From an uncultured Clostridia bacterium (GTDB lineage: Bacteria; Bacillota; Clostridia; UMGS1883): a stretch of 64,000 nucleotides of DNA. Every line of letters begins with the position of its first letter. Position 1 is the first letter of the stretch. The stretch covers positions 340,465 to 404,464 of the forward strand of contig CANQRB010000002.1 in assembly GCA_947626145.1 (NCBI GenBank). Reading direction: 5' to 3'. Below the pieces are notes generated by a model. It ran no database searches, was not told the DNA's origin, and saw only the letters and a program-made list of their open reading frames with translations. The position numbers and the translations under genes are program-made. Positions 24,727 through 32,420 of the stretch are shown here, piece after piece.

Positions 24727-27700
24727 ATGGCATATCCTGATAAGAGCGACGGCACCCTTGTGCTGCTGACCCTGGCCGGGGACGAAGGGGCCTACGGCGC
24801 CCTTGTGGAGCGGCATCAGAGGGGTGTGCTGGCGGCGGCAAGGGCGGCTGTGAACAACCGCCATCTGGCCGAGGACGCCGCACAGGACGCCTTTATCGCC
24901 GCTTGGATGAAGCTGAACCTCCTGCGGGAGCCGGAAAAGTTCGGCTCATGGGTGCGGCGCATAGCAAAAAACTGTGCCCTGAACACGGCCCTCCGGTTTC
25001 GGAGCTACATAAGCCTTGAGGACGCTCCGGCTCTGAGGGAAATGCGCGACCCCGACGGCGGCCCGGAGGAAATGCTCATGTCGTCCGAGGAGGCACGGCT
25101 GGTGCGGAGCGGCGTTGACCGCCTGCCCGAGCGGGCCCGACAGGTGGTGTACCTCCACTATTACGAGGATATGACCGTGGAGAAGATAGCCGCCCGACTG
25201 GGAATTTCCGAGGGAACGGTCAAGTGGCAGCTCCACGACGGCAGAAAGAGGATAAGGAAGGAGCTAAGCGCAATGGACGAAAACATAAACGATACATTGG
25301 TAAGAAAGGTAATGAAAAAGGTAAACGAGTTAAAGCTGTGGAAGCTGAAAAACGACAAAACCGGCTTTGAAAAGGAATATAAAGACGTGATGGCCGACAT
25401 CGGGGCCATGCCCGAGTGCGGCAAAAAATACCACGCCCTGGCCGACGTGCTCATGCGGGGCTACTGGTGGCTGCCCGGGGCGGAAAACGACGCCCTGTTC
25501 GAACGGATAAGAGAGGCCGCCGAGCTTGGCAAAAACGACGAGGTAATGGCTTTCATCGCAAGTCGGGAGGATCACCGCCGCTGGGACAGGGACAGGATAA
25601 AATTCATCAGGGAGGTTCAGATACCAAGGCTGGAAAAGGGCGGCTTCACAGGCGCCCTCGGGCAGGAATGGCTCCAGCTGGCCTGGGATCTGGCCAACGC
25701 GGGCGAAGCCTTGGAGGCGGAGGCCGCCGTGGATACGGCACTGAATATCCTGCCCTCCGGCGACCACAATTACGCCTGCGCTATGGCGTCAAGGGATGTG
25801 ATACCCACCGTCGCCGACCGGAAGTTTCAAGACGACAAAATTCATCGGAGAGCGACGGCTTTCGGAGCGGAAATCAGGCTTGACGGCGGCGCCCTCCGGT
25901 GCTGGGATTACAGCCATCGCTTTGCCGGATGGATGAGATCGGGCGACGACCTTGCCGAGACGCTCATATTGACCGCCGCTCTCTGCGACAGATATCTCAC
26001 CGTTCCAGGCCTTAAGGTTGGAGAGGCCTACACGGGAACCGACGGGTCGTCCCTGACCTTTGAGAGCGATAACGCCACGGTTGAGACTCCCTGCGGCGTC
26101 TTTGACGGCTGTCAGGTCTGGGTCACGGTGAAGGGAACCGAGCGCGTCCGGGCCTGCTATAAGGAGGGAGTGGGCCTCGTCCGGCTGGAGCACCGCCTTG
26201 ACGGCGTCACCGAGGCGCGGAGCCTAAAGGCCTGCAAGGTTCGAGGCGGCGGTCTGCTGCCCTTGAACCGGGGCAACCGATGGGAGTACGCGGCCGGCTT
26301 CGATCCCGAGTGCGTCAGCTATGACACGGGGATGGAGGTAATATATTCCGACGGCGAAAAAGCGCTTTTCACTCAGGCCAGCCATATCCGCCGCATGGGG
26401 TACGACGAAAATTCCTGGACGGAAATGATGATGCAGATACGCAACGAATATTATCATTTTGAAAACGGCGACGAACATATCTGTGACGTGAGCCATGCTG
26501 TGGAGCGGGCGGAGCTGCTGGCAAAAACGCCTCTCGAAAAGGCACACACCCGTCTTGCGGCTTCCACCGTCAGGCGGATCATGGCCACTGATCCGGACTT
26601 CAATCCCGGCTGTGCCTCCGTCGGCCACTGGAACTTTTTCCAGCGCAATACGGCCGTGGAGCGGGACGGAAAGATGATTTTGGAGAACAGCCACCGCTGG
26701 AGCTTTGAGTGGAAGCTGGGCGCCAAGCTGGGCGCCGCCGGTGAACCTATCCTCTGCAGCCACATTTACGGCATACTCTCCGACGCCTGCGGCTGTCTTT
26801 GGGCCGATGGCTGGCAGTCAGGGCTTGAGCTCACCGAAAACCGCTTTTGCTACGGCGAGCCCACCACCACGCACATGGTATTTGAGGACGCCGGAACGGT
26901 GTCCGTTATCGCCGGTGAGTTCCACGGCTGTCTACGGCTCAGGCTGGACATCAAAGGCATGGGCGAGTACACTCAATATAGGGCCGGTAAAAAGGAATAC
27001 TATTTCGCTCCCGGCGTCGGCATTGTGAAAACCGTCAACTATAACCGGAAGGACGGCAGCGCCTCGTCCTTCGAGCTGGCGTCCTACGAGGGCGGGGGAG
27101 AGGGCTATATGCCCTTTGAGGACGGGCTCGTCCGCCGCTATGAGGCGGTAGGCCTCACCGACGGCTTCACCGCCGCCGCCGAGTACGCCTATGTCAGGGA
27201 CGGGGACGGGAATATCGTCATTTTTGAGGAGAATGTCGGCGTCCGCACGGCGCCCCGGGGCGTGACCCGCTACGACTCGATAGAGGCCGAGCAGAGGGAA
27301 CGGGCCCTGAACGATGAGGAAAAATACAAGGAAGGCGCGGCTTTGGGCGCTTACAACAACTTTATGGTGCTGTACCACGAGCTCCGCCGCCTGCCCTGCG
27401 GTGAAAACACCCTCCGCAACGCCGCTTGGCAGAAGTACCACCTTCGCCGCTGTGAGGCGGCTGGAGAGGACGGCCAGGTTCCGCCCGCTCTTCTGGGCTT
27501 CTGCACAAAAATGGCCCTGTGGGCGGCCTCCGATCTGGCCGGCGGCGGAGAAAAGGAGGAGAGCTACGCGTATATCGAGCGCGCCATCGAATATGAGAAG
27601 CGGTGGACGGCCTACCCCAAGGGCGCAAAGCTGTCGGTGGGCGATCCGCTGGTGTTCGGCGGCATAAAATATGTTAAGGGCGAAGGCGTCATCGAGCTTC

Positions 27701-27876
27701 CCGACGGCGGCCGTAAGCAGCTTGACGACGACTGGTTTGTCGACCGGAACTGGAACATGGAGGCCCTCGCCGTGTATTACGCCCTCACAGCGCCACGGGG
27801 CTGGGAGCGGTTCGACTCCATGCGTGACGAGGCGCGGTATAAGACTCTTGTGGAACGGGCGAAAAATCTGATATGA
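24727..27876 (+). CDS. ECF-type sigma factor fused to a very long C-terminal region
   Basis: The protein has 1049 residues. Region 2 covers about 10-85 ('YGALVERHQRGVLAAARAAV', 'LAEDAAQDAFIAAWMKLNLL') and region 4 about 125-180 ('LPERARQVVYLHYYEDMTVE', 'AARLGISEGTVKWQLHDGRK'). The remaining 860 residues have no membrane segment; they include a helical stretch and two related beta-rich halves, each with a motif like 'YKEGVGLVR' or 'YFAPGVGIVKT'. The start at 24727 is best spaced from AAAGGA; ATGs at 24694 and 24721 are less likely. Typical ECF factors have under 200 residues, so the tail may be a built-in sensor or anti-sigma region, which is inference. No separate anti-sigma gene follows. Confidence 0.85.
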   Translation: MAYPDKSDGTLVLLTLAGDEGAYGALVERHQRGVLAAARAAVNNRHLAEDAAQDAFIAAWMKLNLLREPEKFGSWVRRIAKNCALNTALRFRSYISLEDAPALREMRDPDGGPEEMLMSSEEARLVRSGVDRLPERARQVVYLHYYEDMTVEKIAARLGISEGTVKWQLHDGRKRIRKELSAMDENINDTLVRKVMKKVNELKLWKLKNDKTGFEKEYKDVMADIGAMPECGKKYHALADVLMRGYWWLPGAENDALFERIREAAELGKNDEVMAFIASREDHRRWDRDRIKFIREVQIPRLEKGGFTGALGQEWLQLAWDLANAGEALEAEAAVDTALNILPSGDHNYACAMASRDVIPTVADRKFQDDKIHRRATAFGAEIRLDGGALRCWDYSHRFAGWMRSGDDLAETLILTAALCDRYLTVPGLKVGEAYTGTDGSSLTFESDNATVETPCGVFDGCQVWVTVKGTERVRACYKEGVGLVRLEHRLDGVTEARSLKACKVRGGGLLPLNRGNRWEYAAGFDPECVSYDTGMEVIYSDGEKALFTQASHIRRMGYDENSWTEMMMQIRNEYYHFENGDEHICDVSHAVERAELLAKTPLEKAHTRLAASTVRRIMATDPDFNPGCASVGHWNFFQRNTAVERDGKMILENSHRWSFEWKLGAKLGAAGEPILCSHIYGILSDACGCLWADGWQSGLELTENRFCYGEPTTTHMVFEDAGTVSVIAGEFHGCLRLRLDIKGMGEYTQYRAGKKEYYFAPGVGIVKTVNYNRKDGSASSFELASYEGGGEGYMPFEDGLVRRYEAVGLTDGFTAAAEYAYVRDGDGNIVIFEENVGVRTAPRGVTRYDSIEAEQRERALNDEEKYKEGAALGAYNNFMVLYHELRRLPCGENTLRNAAWQKYHLRRCEAAGEDGQVPPALLGFCTKMALWAASDLAGGGEKEESYAYIERAIEYEKRWTAYPKGAKLSVGDPLVFGGIKYVKGEGVIELPDGGRKQLDDDWFVDRNWNMEALAVYYALTAPRGWERFDSMRDEARYKTLVERAKNLI

Positions 27877-27989
27877 TTTGAAACTGGGCCGTAAAAAATG
27901 TCGTCGCGCGATGGTTTGAGCCTTTTCCTTGAGGGGAAGCCTATAATATTGTGCGGCAATTACACAACTTGTTAACAATGACAAGGGTA

Positions 27990-28153
27990 AAGCCTTCCCC
28001 TATGAGGGGAAGGTGGCACGAAGTGCCGGATGAGGTGTAGGATGCGAAGCATCCGTTATAAAAAATACACCCACGTTTACAATAACGCCGCACAGCGGCT
28101 ACACCTCATCAGTCGGCCTGCGCCGACAGCTTCCCCTCGAGGGGAAGCCTTTT
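27990..28153. repeat. Palindromic MITE-like element
   Basis: The left part (TTCCCCTATGAGGGGAAGG...GGATGAGGTGTA) and the right part (TACACCTCATCAGTCGG...CTTCCCCTCGAGGGGAAG) are imperfect reverse complements about 47 bp long around an A+T-rich centre. Short terminal stems CCTTCCCC/GGGGAAGG add further structure. A partial copy (TTGAGGGGAAGCCTATAA) lies near 27930-27946. Dispersed palindromes of this kind are common in Clostridia; it encodes nothing and could work as a terminator. Confidence 0.7.
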
Positions 28154-28212
28154 TTGTGTGTCAGCACGACGCTGTACTGTAAGAAAAATTTTGAACATAT
28201 TGAAAATAATAC

Positions 28213-28241
28213 TTTACAAATGAAAAAATGTGTGTTATACT
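28213..28241 (+). promoter_or_regulatory. Sigma-A promoter upstream of a long structured leader
   Basis: TTTACA (28213-28218), a 17-bp spacer, TATACT (28236-28241). The start would be near 28248, giving a leader of about 368 nt before the BspA-like gene. Confidence 0.8.
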
Positions 28242-28247
28242 GAAATT

Positions 28248-28615
28248 GCCACATAATTGATATTGTAAGAACCCAAGGCACGTTTTTACGTGTGCGCTTT
28301 TTGCGTACAAAATTTTATTTTTTAGTTGTGCCTTAAAAAGTGAATAAAGCAATAGCTGAAAGTGCAATTTATAAGTTGTGGCAAAAATGCTGCTCCTATA
28401 ATTGCACTGGCAGCGCTTTATTCGGCATGATATCGAGAGGCGTTCCTTGGGTTATATCAATTTATGTGGCAGTAAATTCGGAGCAAGCGTTTTTCGTGCG
28501 CGGCTTCGGTAAGCTGCGCATTTTTTATTTGCGCCGCTTTCGGGAAAACATAGGGCGCGGCGACTGCGAGATGAGTCTCCCCGTGCGCCGAATAAAACAC
28601 AAGGAGGAAAAAAAC
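28248..28615 (+). promoter_or_regulatory. Long structured 5' leader, candidate unassigned riboswitch or attenuator
   Basis: Stems seen in order: AAGGCAC...GTGCCTT (about 28275-28335), with small hairpins inside; AATAAAGC...GCTTTATT (about 28341-28421) enclosing AGTGCAATT...AATTGCACT; an intrinsic terminator at 28497-28526; then CGCCGC...GCGGCG before the ribosome-binding site. Nested aptamer-like stems followed by a terminator and then a start codon is the layout of a transcription-attenuating riboswitch. It did not match the FMN, c-di-GMP, SAM, T-box, guanidine or ydaO consensus as I know them. Confidence 0.55.
28497..28526 (+). terminator. Intrinsic terminator within the leader
   Basis: TGCGCGGCTT (28497-28506) pairs with AAGCTGCGCA (28511-28520), including one G-U pair, around CGGT; TTTTTT follows at 28521-28526. 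It lies 90 bp before the coding start, so downstream expression needs read-through or antitermination. Confidence 0.85.
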
Positions 28616-29098
28616 ATGAACAAATTCAAAAAACTTCTGGCCGTGCTGGTGTGTGCGGCAATGGCGCTGGCAGTTATGCCGGGCGTGGCGTTGGCGGCTG
28701 GGGTGCCAAGCGGACTGGAATACGACTTGTATGACGACCAAGTGGAGATAACCGGCTATACTGGTGATGCGGCCGAACTTGAAATTCCCGCCGAGATTGA
28801 GGGACTGCCTGTCACCACCATTGGTAATTATGCCTTTGAAGGATGCACCGGCCTTACGAGCGTGACAATTCCCAGTAGTGTGACCTCCATTGGGTATAGC
28901 GCCTTTGAAAACTGCGAAAGCTTGACGAGCGTGACAATCCCCGGCAACGTTGGGACTATCAACAACGGTGCGTTTGAAGGTTGCACCGGCCTCTCTGAAA
29001 TTACGATAAATGATGGTGTCAGAAGAATCAATAATTGGGCCTTTGCTGACTGCACCAGTCTAACAAGTGTTATAATTCCTGATGTAATGATACCGTAA
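28616..29098 (+). CDS. BspA-like leucine-rich repeat surface protein, short and probably truncated
   Basis: The protein has 160 residues: a signal peptide (MNKFKKLLAVLVCAAMALAV), a beta segment, then about four BspA/TpLRR repeats of the type 'IGNYAFEGCTGLTSVTIPSS'. The start follows AAGGAGG. The last repeat breaks off after 'SVIIPD', followed by four unrelated residues and a stop. Family members usually have many more repeats and a C-terminal anchor. As lysogeny genes begin 270 bp further on, the simplest reading is truncation by prophage integration at about 29.08 kb. Confidence 0.75.
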   Translation: MNKFKKLLAVLVCAAMALAVMPGVALAAGVPSGLEYDLYDDQVEITGYTGDAAELEIPAEIEGLPVTTIGNYAFEGCTGLTSVTIPSSVTSIGYSAFENCESLTSVTIPGNVGTINNGAFEGCTGLSEITINDGVRRINNWAFADCTSLTSVIIPDVMIP

Positions 29099-29364
29099 TT
29101 GATACGTTGTGCCTATGTAAACCCCTGTAAATCAAGGCGTTTTCAGTTTGTGACCCAGACGGGTCTTATTTTTTTTGCTTTTGTGAATCGGTCTAAATTT
29201 CTTGATATGTGCAACTTTGAACGAACCATAAATAAATGAACGAACCTATCTGTGTTCGTTCATTTATTTATGGTATAATAACAGTGCTTCTAAAATTAAT
29301 ATGTTTTAAATGCAATCGACCCGATTAAACACACATTTAATGGTATATTCGCAAAAAATACTTG
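29099..29364. other. Putative left prophage border with a 21-bp perfect inverted repeat
   Basis: Arms 29225-29245 and 29254-29274 are perfectly complementary over 21 bp around an 8-bp loop and contain GAACGAAC. A TATAAT (29274-29279) with an extended TGG abuts the right arm. No T-run suggests a terminator, so a recombinase or regulator site is possible. Nothing else is evident, and no integrase gene is present at this end. Confidence 0.5.
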
Positions 29365-29916
29365 TTACTCGAAGTAGGAATCATAAGGGACCTCCATGTC
29401 CTTAAGGAAATTGCTTCGCGCGTTTATCGGCGGCTCTGCCAGCTTGTAGCCCTTCCACTTCATTATTCGGAACTTAAAGTCAAGCAGTTCTATTGGAACG
29501 TGCAGAATGGCGGCGGCCTGAAAGAATGTGGTGTCACGGTTAAGCGCGTCAAGAACCTCATTATCGTCCAAAAGCAGCTCTGCCGCAAAAAGATTGGCGT
29601 CCTTTTCAAGTACGGATGTCTGGTCAAACATCGCAACGTCGTGGAAAGCATGAATTTTGCTGTTTCTATGGTTGATTGCATGACATAGCTCATGAGCGAT
29701 GATTATCCTCTGGATGATCTCCGGCAGGTCGTCATTTATGGTTATTGTCCGTATTCTTTTGCATTCCAAAAAGAAACCCTTAATAGCGTCATCGTGAGTT
29801 CCGAGGGATTGATACAGCAACTTTATATCCATGTCCTCACAGAGCCGCACAGGATCGTTTTCCTTAAACTTTCTCTTCAGTTTATTCACAGAACGGCATA
29901 TAGCTTCGTAGGTCAA
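29365..29916 (-). CDS. ImmA/IrrE-family metallopeptidase
   Basis: The protein has 183 residues with the zinc motif HELCH ('IIAHELCHAIN') and a following Glu in 'EKDANLFAAELLL'. ImmA/IrrE peptidases cleave or inactivate partner XRE repressors in phages and mobile elements such as ICEBs1. The start is taken as TTG at 29916, 7 bp after AGGAGG; a GTG at 29925 overlaps the site. It lies 35 bp after the repressor gene and shares its transcript, so it probably controls prophage induction. Confidence 0.9.
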   Translation of the reverse strand: MTYEAICRSVNKLKRKFKENDPVRLCEDMDIKLLYQSLGTHDDAIKGFFLECKRIRTITINDDLPEIIQRIIIAHELCHAINHRNSKIHAFHDVAMFDQTSVLEKDANLFAAELLLDDNEVLDALNRDTTFFQAAAILHVPIELLDFKFRIMKWKGYKLAEPPINARSNFLKDMEVPYDSYFE

Positions 29917-29951
29917 TGCAAACACCTCCTCGGCGGTAAAAGGAAAGACCT

Positions 29952-30383
29952 TTATTTATCTTTTGGCCCAAACTTGATCTTTGCGGCCTCTTTGCAGGTG
30001 ATGTAGGCTGTCATCACTGCCTCGAAATATGCGTTCTTTTCTTCTTGGGACAGTTCGCCGCCCGCAAACAGCGCCTTGTTCTGTTCAAGCAGGAAGTCAA
30101 CGTCAATCGCTCCCGACAGGCCGTAAAGGGCGCGGGCTTTTTCTATGTAGCCATCCTTTTCAATATCCTCCACGGGATTTTCGCAAGCGTCGTCAGACAA
30201 ATACTTAGAGGAAACCTTTAGAGCCTTAGCAAGTTTGAGCAAGGTGGCAGGGCGTGGAGTTTTAGCTCCGGCCTCGTAAGCGAATATCGAACGAGATGAT
30301 ATTCCGACCTGCTTTGAAAGCTGATTCTGAGATAAATTAAGTGTCACGCGGGCGTTTTTCAATTTGGTGGGAAACGATGTCAT
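29952..30383 (-). CDS. XRE-family phage repressor
   Basis: The protein has 143 residues. A Cro/C1-type helix-turn-helix lies at about 5-60 ('LKNARVTLNLSQNQLSKQVG', 'SRSIFAYEAGAKTPRPATLL'), followed by a helical C terminus. The start at 30383 follows AAGGAGTGAT; an earlier in-frame ATG at 30410 has no site. It is transcribed leftward from the promoter at 30507-30535 and, with the ImmA-like peptidase, should keep the lysogenic state by binding sites between 30411 and 30545. Confidence 0.9.
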   Translation of the reverse strand: MTSFPTKLKNARVTLNLSQNQLSKQVGISSRSIFAYEAGAKTPRPATLLKLAKALKVSSKYLSDDACENPVEDIEKDGYIEKARALYGLSGAIDVDFLLEQNKALFAGGELSQEEKNAYFEAVMTAYITCKEAAKIKFGPKDK

Positions 30384-30447
30384 AAAGTTATCACTCCTTG
30401 TTAAAATCAAAAAATTCGTAAAAGTTCAACAAAATTTAAAAAAACTA

Positions 30448-30476
30448 TTGACAAAATTTCAGCGTCGTGCTATACT
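30448..30476 (+). promoter_or_regulatory. Prophage early (lytic) promoter
   Basis: TTGACA (30448-30453), a 17-bp spacer, TATACT (30471-30476), reading right. AAAGTTC near 30421-30427 and GAACTTT near 30493-30500 flank it as an inverted pair and are candidate repressor half-sites. Confidence 0.85.
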
Positions 30477-30506
30477 TGATTATGAACCCAATCGAACTTT
30501 AATTTA

Positions 30507-30535
30507 ATTATATAACGAAGATGATGATTTGTCAA
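30507..30535 (-). promoter_or_regulatory. Repressor promoter, convergent with the early promoter
   Basis: On the minus strand TTGACA (30530-30535), a 17-bp spacer, TATAAT (30507-30512): a perfect consensus. It reads left through the early promoter, while the early promoter reads right through this one; predicted start points are under 20 bp apart. Confidence 0.85.
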
Positions 30536-30581
30536 GAGAAAAATGCAAAATGGTTCACAAAAATTCATGGGAGGGTAAAAA

Positions 30582-30767
30582 TTGAGAAATCAAAAGAAAA
30601 GACTGCTTCGCACACCCAAATATAAAATCCCGATTGGGGAGCCGATAAAAATGGCCGATGGCGGCTATGTGCTTCGCATAAAAAGACCTAATGGCAGCGA
30701 CGTTGAAGAGATATCAATGGAAAAAATGTTTGCCATGGTGGTTAAGGAAGCACATGACGGCGCATAA
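30582..30767 (+). CDS. Small phage protein of unknown function
   Basis: The protein has 61 residues and is basic ('MRNQKKRLLRTPKYKIPIGE'), starting with TTG 10 bp after GGGAGG. It is the first gene after the early promoter, where Cro-like or antirepressor proteins often lie, but no helix-turn-helix is visible. Confidence 0.55.
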   Translation: MRNQKKRLLRTPKYKIPIGEPIKMADGGYVLRIKRPNGSDVEEISMEKMFAMVVKEAHDGA

Positions 30768-30770
30768 AAA

Positions 30771-30932
30771 ATGCCGCAAAGCAGGAAGCCCCGGCATGAG
30801 GGCATCCGCTTCACATACATAGACCGCTCCGACGAGCAGGACCGATATGAGTTCAGCCGGTACGAGTATTCAACAGACGAGAGTCTGTTGGTATTCGTGT
30901 CGGCTTTTTTCGTTAGAGCGATAAAAAATTAA
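30771..30932 (+). CDS. Possible 53-residue phage ORF
   Basis: The ORF starts MPQSRKPRHEGIRFTYIDRS, with its ATG 3 bp after the previous stop. Its 3' half overlaps a terminator-like hairpin (30862-30909), which is unusual for a real gene. It is kept with low confidence because start spacing and composition look coding. Confidence 0.3.
   Translation: MPQSRKPRHEGIRFTYIDRSDEQDRYEFSRYEYSTDESLLVFVSAFFVRAIKN
30862..30909 (+). terminator. Hairpin with T-run in the early region
   Basis: ACGAGTATTCAACAGAC pairs with GTCTGTTGGTATTCGT (16 pairs with one bulge and wobbles) around GAGA; TTTTTT follows at 30904-30909. It may attenuate early transcription. Confidence 0.65.
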
Positions 30933-31295
30933 TTGTCTCAACCGCCTTGAGATGCGCATTAAAGGCGATGGATACAAAGAACCCGGACGGAAATTTCCGT
31001 TTTGAAAATCCGGATGTACCACCGTTATTTCGCCATGCTCATTTTTAACGCGGGTTTATCGGTGTATCATCTTGATATGCCGATATTTATATAAAAACAC
31101 AAAAAACTGTCCCAAGGCTCATCCGCTGACGAGTGGGTGCCCAGAGCGGAGGGACGGAAAAAAGTAAAATTAAGTCAGCCTACTGGGGTGGTTGACCACA
31201 TGAAATGGAGTGTCATTTTATGATGGTCGACAAGGAAATAAAAATATTTTCAGTGGCTCTCCATTTCGACTTCAGGTCGATGGAGGGACCGCAGA
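30933..31295 (+). other. Non-coding early region with two structured RNA candidates
   Basis: About 360 bp without a convincing ORF. Element 1 (31107-31157): outer stem CTGTCCC/GGGACGG and inner stem TCCGCT/AGCGGA with bulge AAGGCTCA and loop GACGAGTGGGTGCCCAG. Element 2 (31191-31231): about 16 bp of imperfect pairing from GTTGACCACAT to ATGGTCGAC, loop GAGTGT. A third small hairpin with GTCGATGG precedes the next gene. No known family was recognised. Confidence 0.45.
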
Positions 31296-31796
31296 ATGAT
31301 AAAAAAAGATAGACAAAGTGTTGACAAACAGTATTTTATTCCTATGGAAGTGACCAATGAAACAATGAGGGATTTCGGAATTAACCATGATGATTTAGTA
31401 TGGACCAAAATAGGGAACCGAAGGGTTAGGGCGATAATGGTTCCGGTAACTAAAGAACAATATTATGAGTTCATGCGTCCATTATGGAGAGAGGACAAGC
31501 GAAGTCAAAGAGCTGTGCCGGCAGTTTCGCTCGACAAACTTTATGATGAGAATGAATATGAGGTTGCGGACGATACAGATATTGAGGAGAATTATATGAA
31601 AAAGCTCCTTGTTGAAGAATTAAATAAAGCCCTCGATGAACTTGACGAGGTAGACCGTGTCATTATGGATTTGTTTGGCAAGGGAAGCACGGAGACCGAA
31701 ATCGGTGTCGTTATAGGTATGTCACAAAAAGGCGTAAATAAACGCAAGCGTAAAATTTTTGAAAGACTAAAAAACAGGCTTAAGGATTACAGATGA
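31296..31796 (+). CDS. Phage sigma-70 region-4-like regulator
   Basis: The protein has 166 residues. The C-terminal part ('LDELDEVDRVIMDLFGKGST', 'ETEIGVVIGMSQKGVNKRKR') is a sigma-70 region 4-type helix-turn-helix; the N-terminal part ('RDFGINHDDLVWTKIGNRRV') is not assigned. No region 2 is visible, so it is probably an activator or sigma-like regulator rather than a full sigma factor. GGAGGGACC precedes the start and a strong terminator follows the stop. It is a candidate activator for the prophage promoters described further downstream. Confidence 0.75.
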   Translation: MIKKDRQSVDKQYFIPMEVTNETMRDFGINHDDLVWTKIGNRRVRAIMVPVTKEQYYEFMRPLWREDKRSQRAVPAVSLDKLYDENEYEVADDTDIEENYMKKLLVEELNKALDELDEVDRVIMDLFGKGSTETEIGVVIGMSQKGVNKRKRKIFERLKNRLKDYR

Positions 31797-31800
31797 TTTA

Positions 31801-31840
31801 TATCCCTGTCTCAAAAATTTTTGAGGCAGGGATATTTTTT
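31801..31840 (+). terminator. Intrinsic terminator
   Basis: A near-perfect palindrome (31801-31834, TATCCCTG outer arm, CTCAAAAATTTTTGAG centre) is followed by TTTTTT. Confidence 0.9.
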
Positions 31841-31920
31841 GGTTCTTAAAGTGAGCGTATTTGTCCTATAACCTTCAGAGGGCCAGCAATAGCGGCCCGG
31901 AAAGGAGAAATAAATGGGCA

Positions 31921-32118
31921 ATGAAAAACAAATCATGCACCGACTGTAATCAAAATATCGATACTGAGGTATCAGACTTATTGATTGCAATAAGTGTCAA
32001 AGCCAAGAGACTTGCACAAAAATTTATCAGGTTGAATGCTGAAAGACAGATTGGGCAAAGCCGTAAGGAAGATGCGGCATATCGCTGCAATAATTATAGA
32101 GGTGCCGGAGGGAGGTGA
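31921..32118 (+). CDS. Small phage protein with N-terminal Cys pair
   Basis: The protein has 65 residues: MKNKSCTDCNQNIDTEVSDL, then a helix and a basic tail. AAGGAG lies 13 bp upstream. An ATG at 31915 is better spaced but opens an 11-codon frame that overlaps this start, so start-site coupling is possible. It begins the replication module and its 3' end runs into the next gene. Function unknown. Confidence 0.55.
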   Translation: MKNKSCTDCNQNIDTEVSDLLIAISVKAKRLAQKFIRLNAERQIGQSRKEDAAYRCNNYRGAGGR

Positions 32119-32120
32119 GG

Positions 32121-32420
32121 ATGATGGATGAGAAGTTTGAGATAAGGCTTATCAGGAACGCCGCCAGAGGTATGCGCGAGTGCGCGGACACACTCGATAA
32201 GATTCTGGCTGACCTGACAGGTGCGGAAACCGCACCCAAGGAGGGAGCCGTGGAAAAGCCCGTAACACTGGAAGATGTCCGAGGTCTTCTGGCAGATAAA
32301 TCCCGCGCGGGACACACGGCGGAGGTCAAGGCTCTGCTCATAAAGCATGGCGCGGACAGGCTGTCCGGCATTGACCCGGCAAACTACGCCGCTCTTATGG
32401 CGGACGCGGAGGAGCTGTGA
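32121..32420 (+). CDS. Phage protein of unknown function, replication-module partner
   Basis: The protein has 99-100 residues: an N-terminal helix ('MRECADTLDKILADLTG') and a C-terminal 'VTLEDVRGLLADKSRAGHTAEVKALLIKHGADRLSGI' pattern over residues about 46-82 that resembles a short helical DNA-end or ankyrin-like fold. Small proteins of this kind regularly precede DUF2800 genes in Clostridia phages. ATG 32121 and 32124 are both possible after GGAGG. It overlaps the next gene by 1 bp. Confidence 0.7.
   Translation: MMDEKFEIRLIRNAARGMRECADTLDKILADLTGAETAPKEGAVEKPVTLEDVRGLLADKSRAGHTAEVKALLIKHGADRLSGIDPANYAALMADAEEL

Noticed and set aside
28248..28615. c-di-GMP riboswitch before the BspA-like gene
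   Set aside because: The conserved GEMM-I and GEMM-II sequences could not be found; only the general layout of an attenuating leader is supported.
31125..31162. Hammerhead ribozyme (CTGACGAG followed by GGAAA)
   Set aside because: The core-like boxes are present, but no helix can be formed between them in the position of stem II; the better fold is two simple nested stems.
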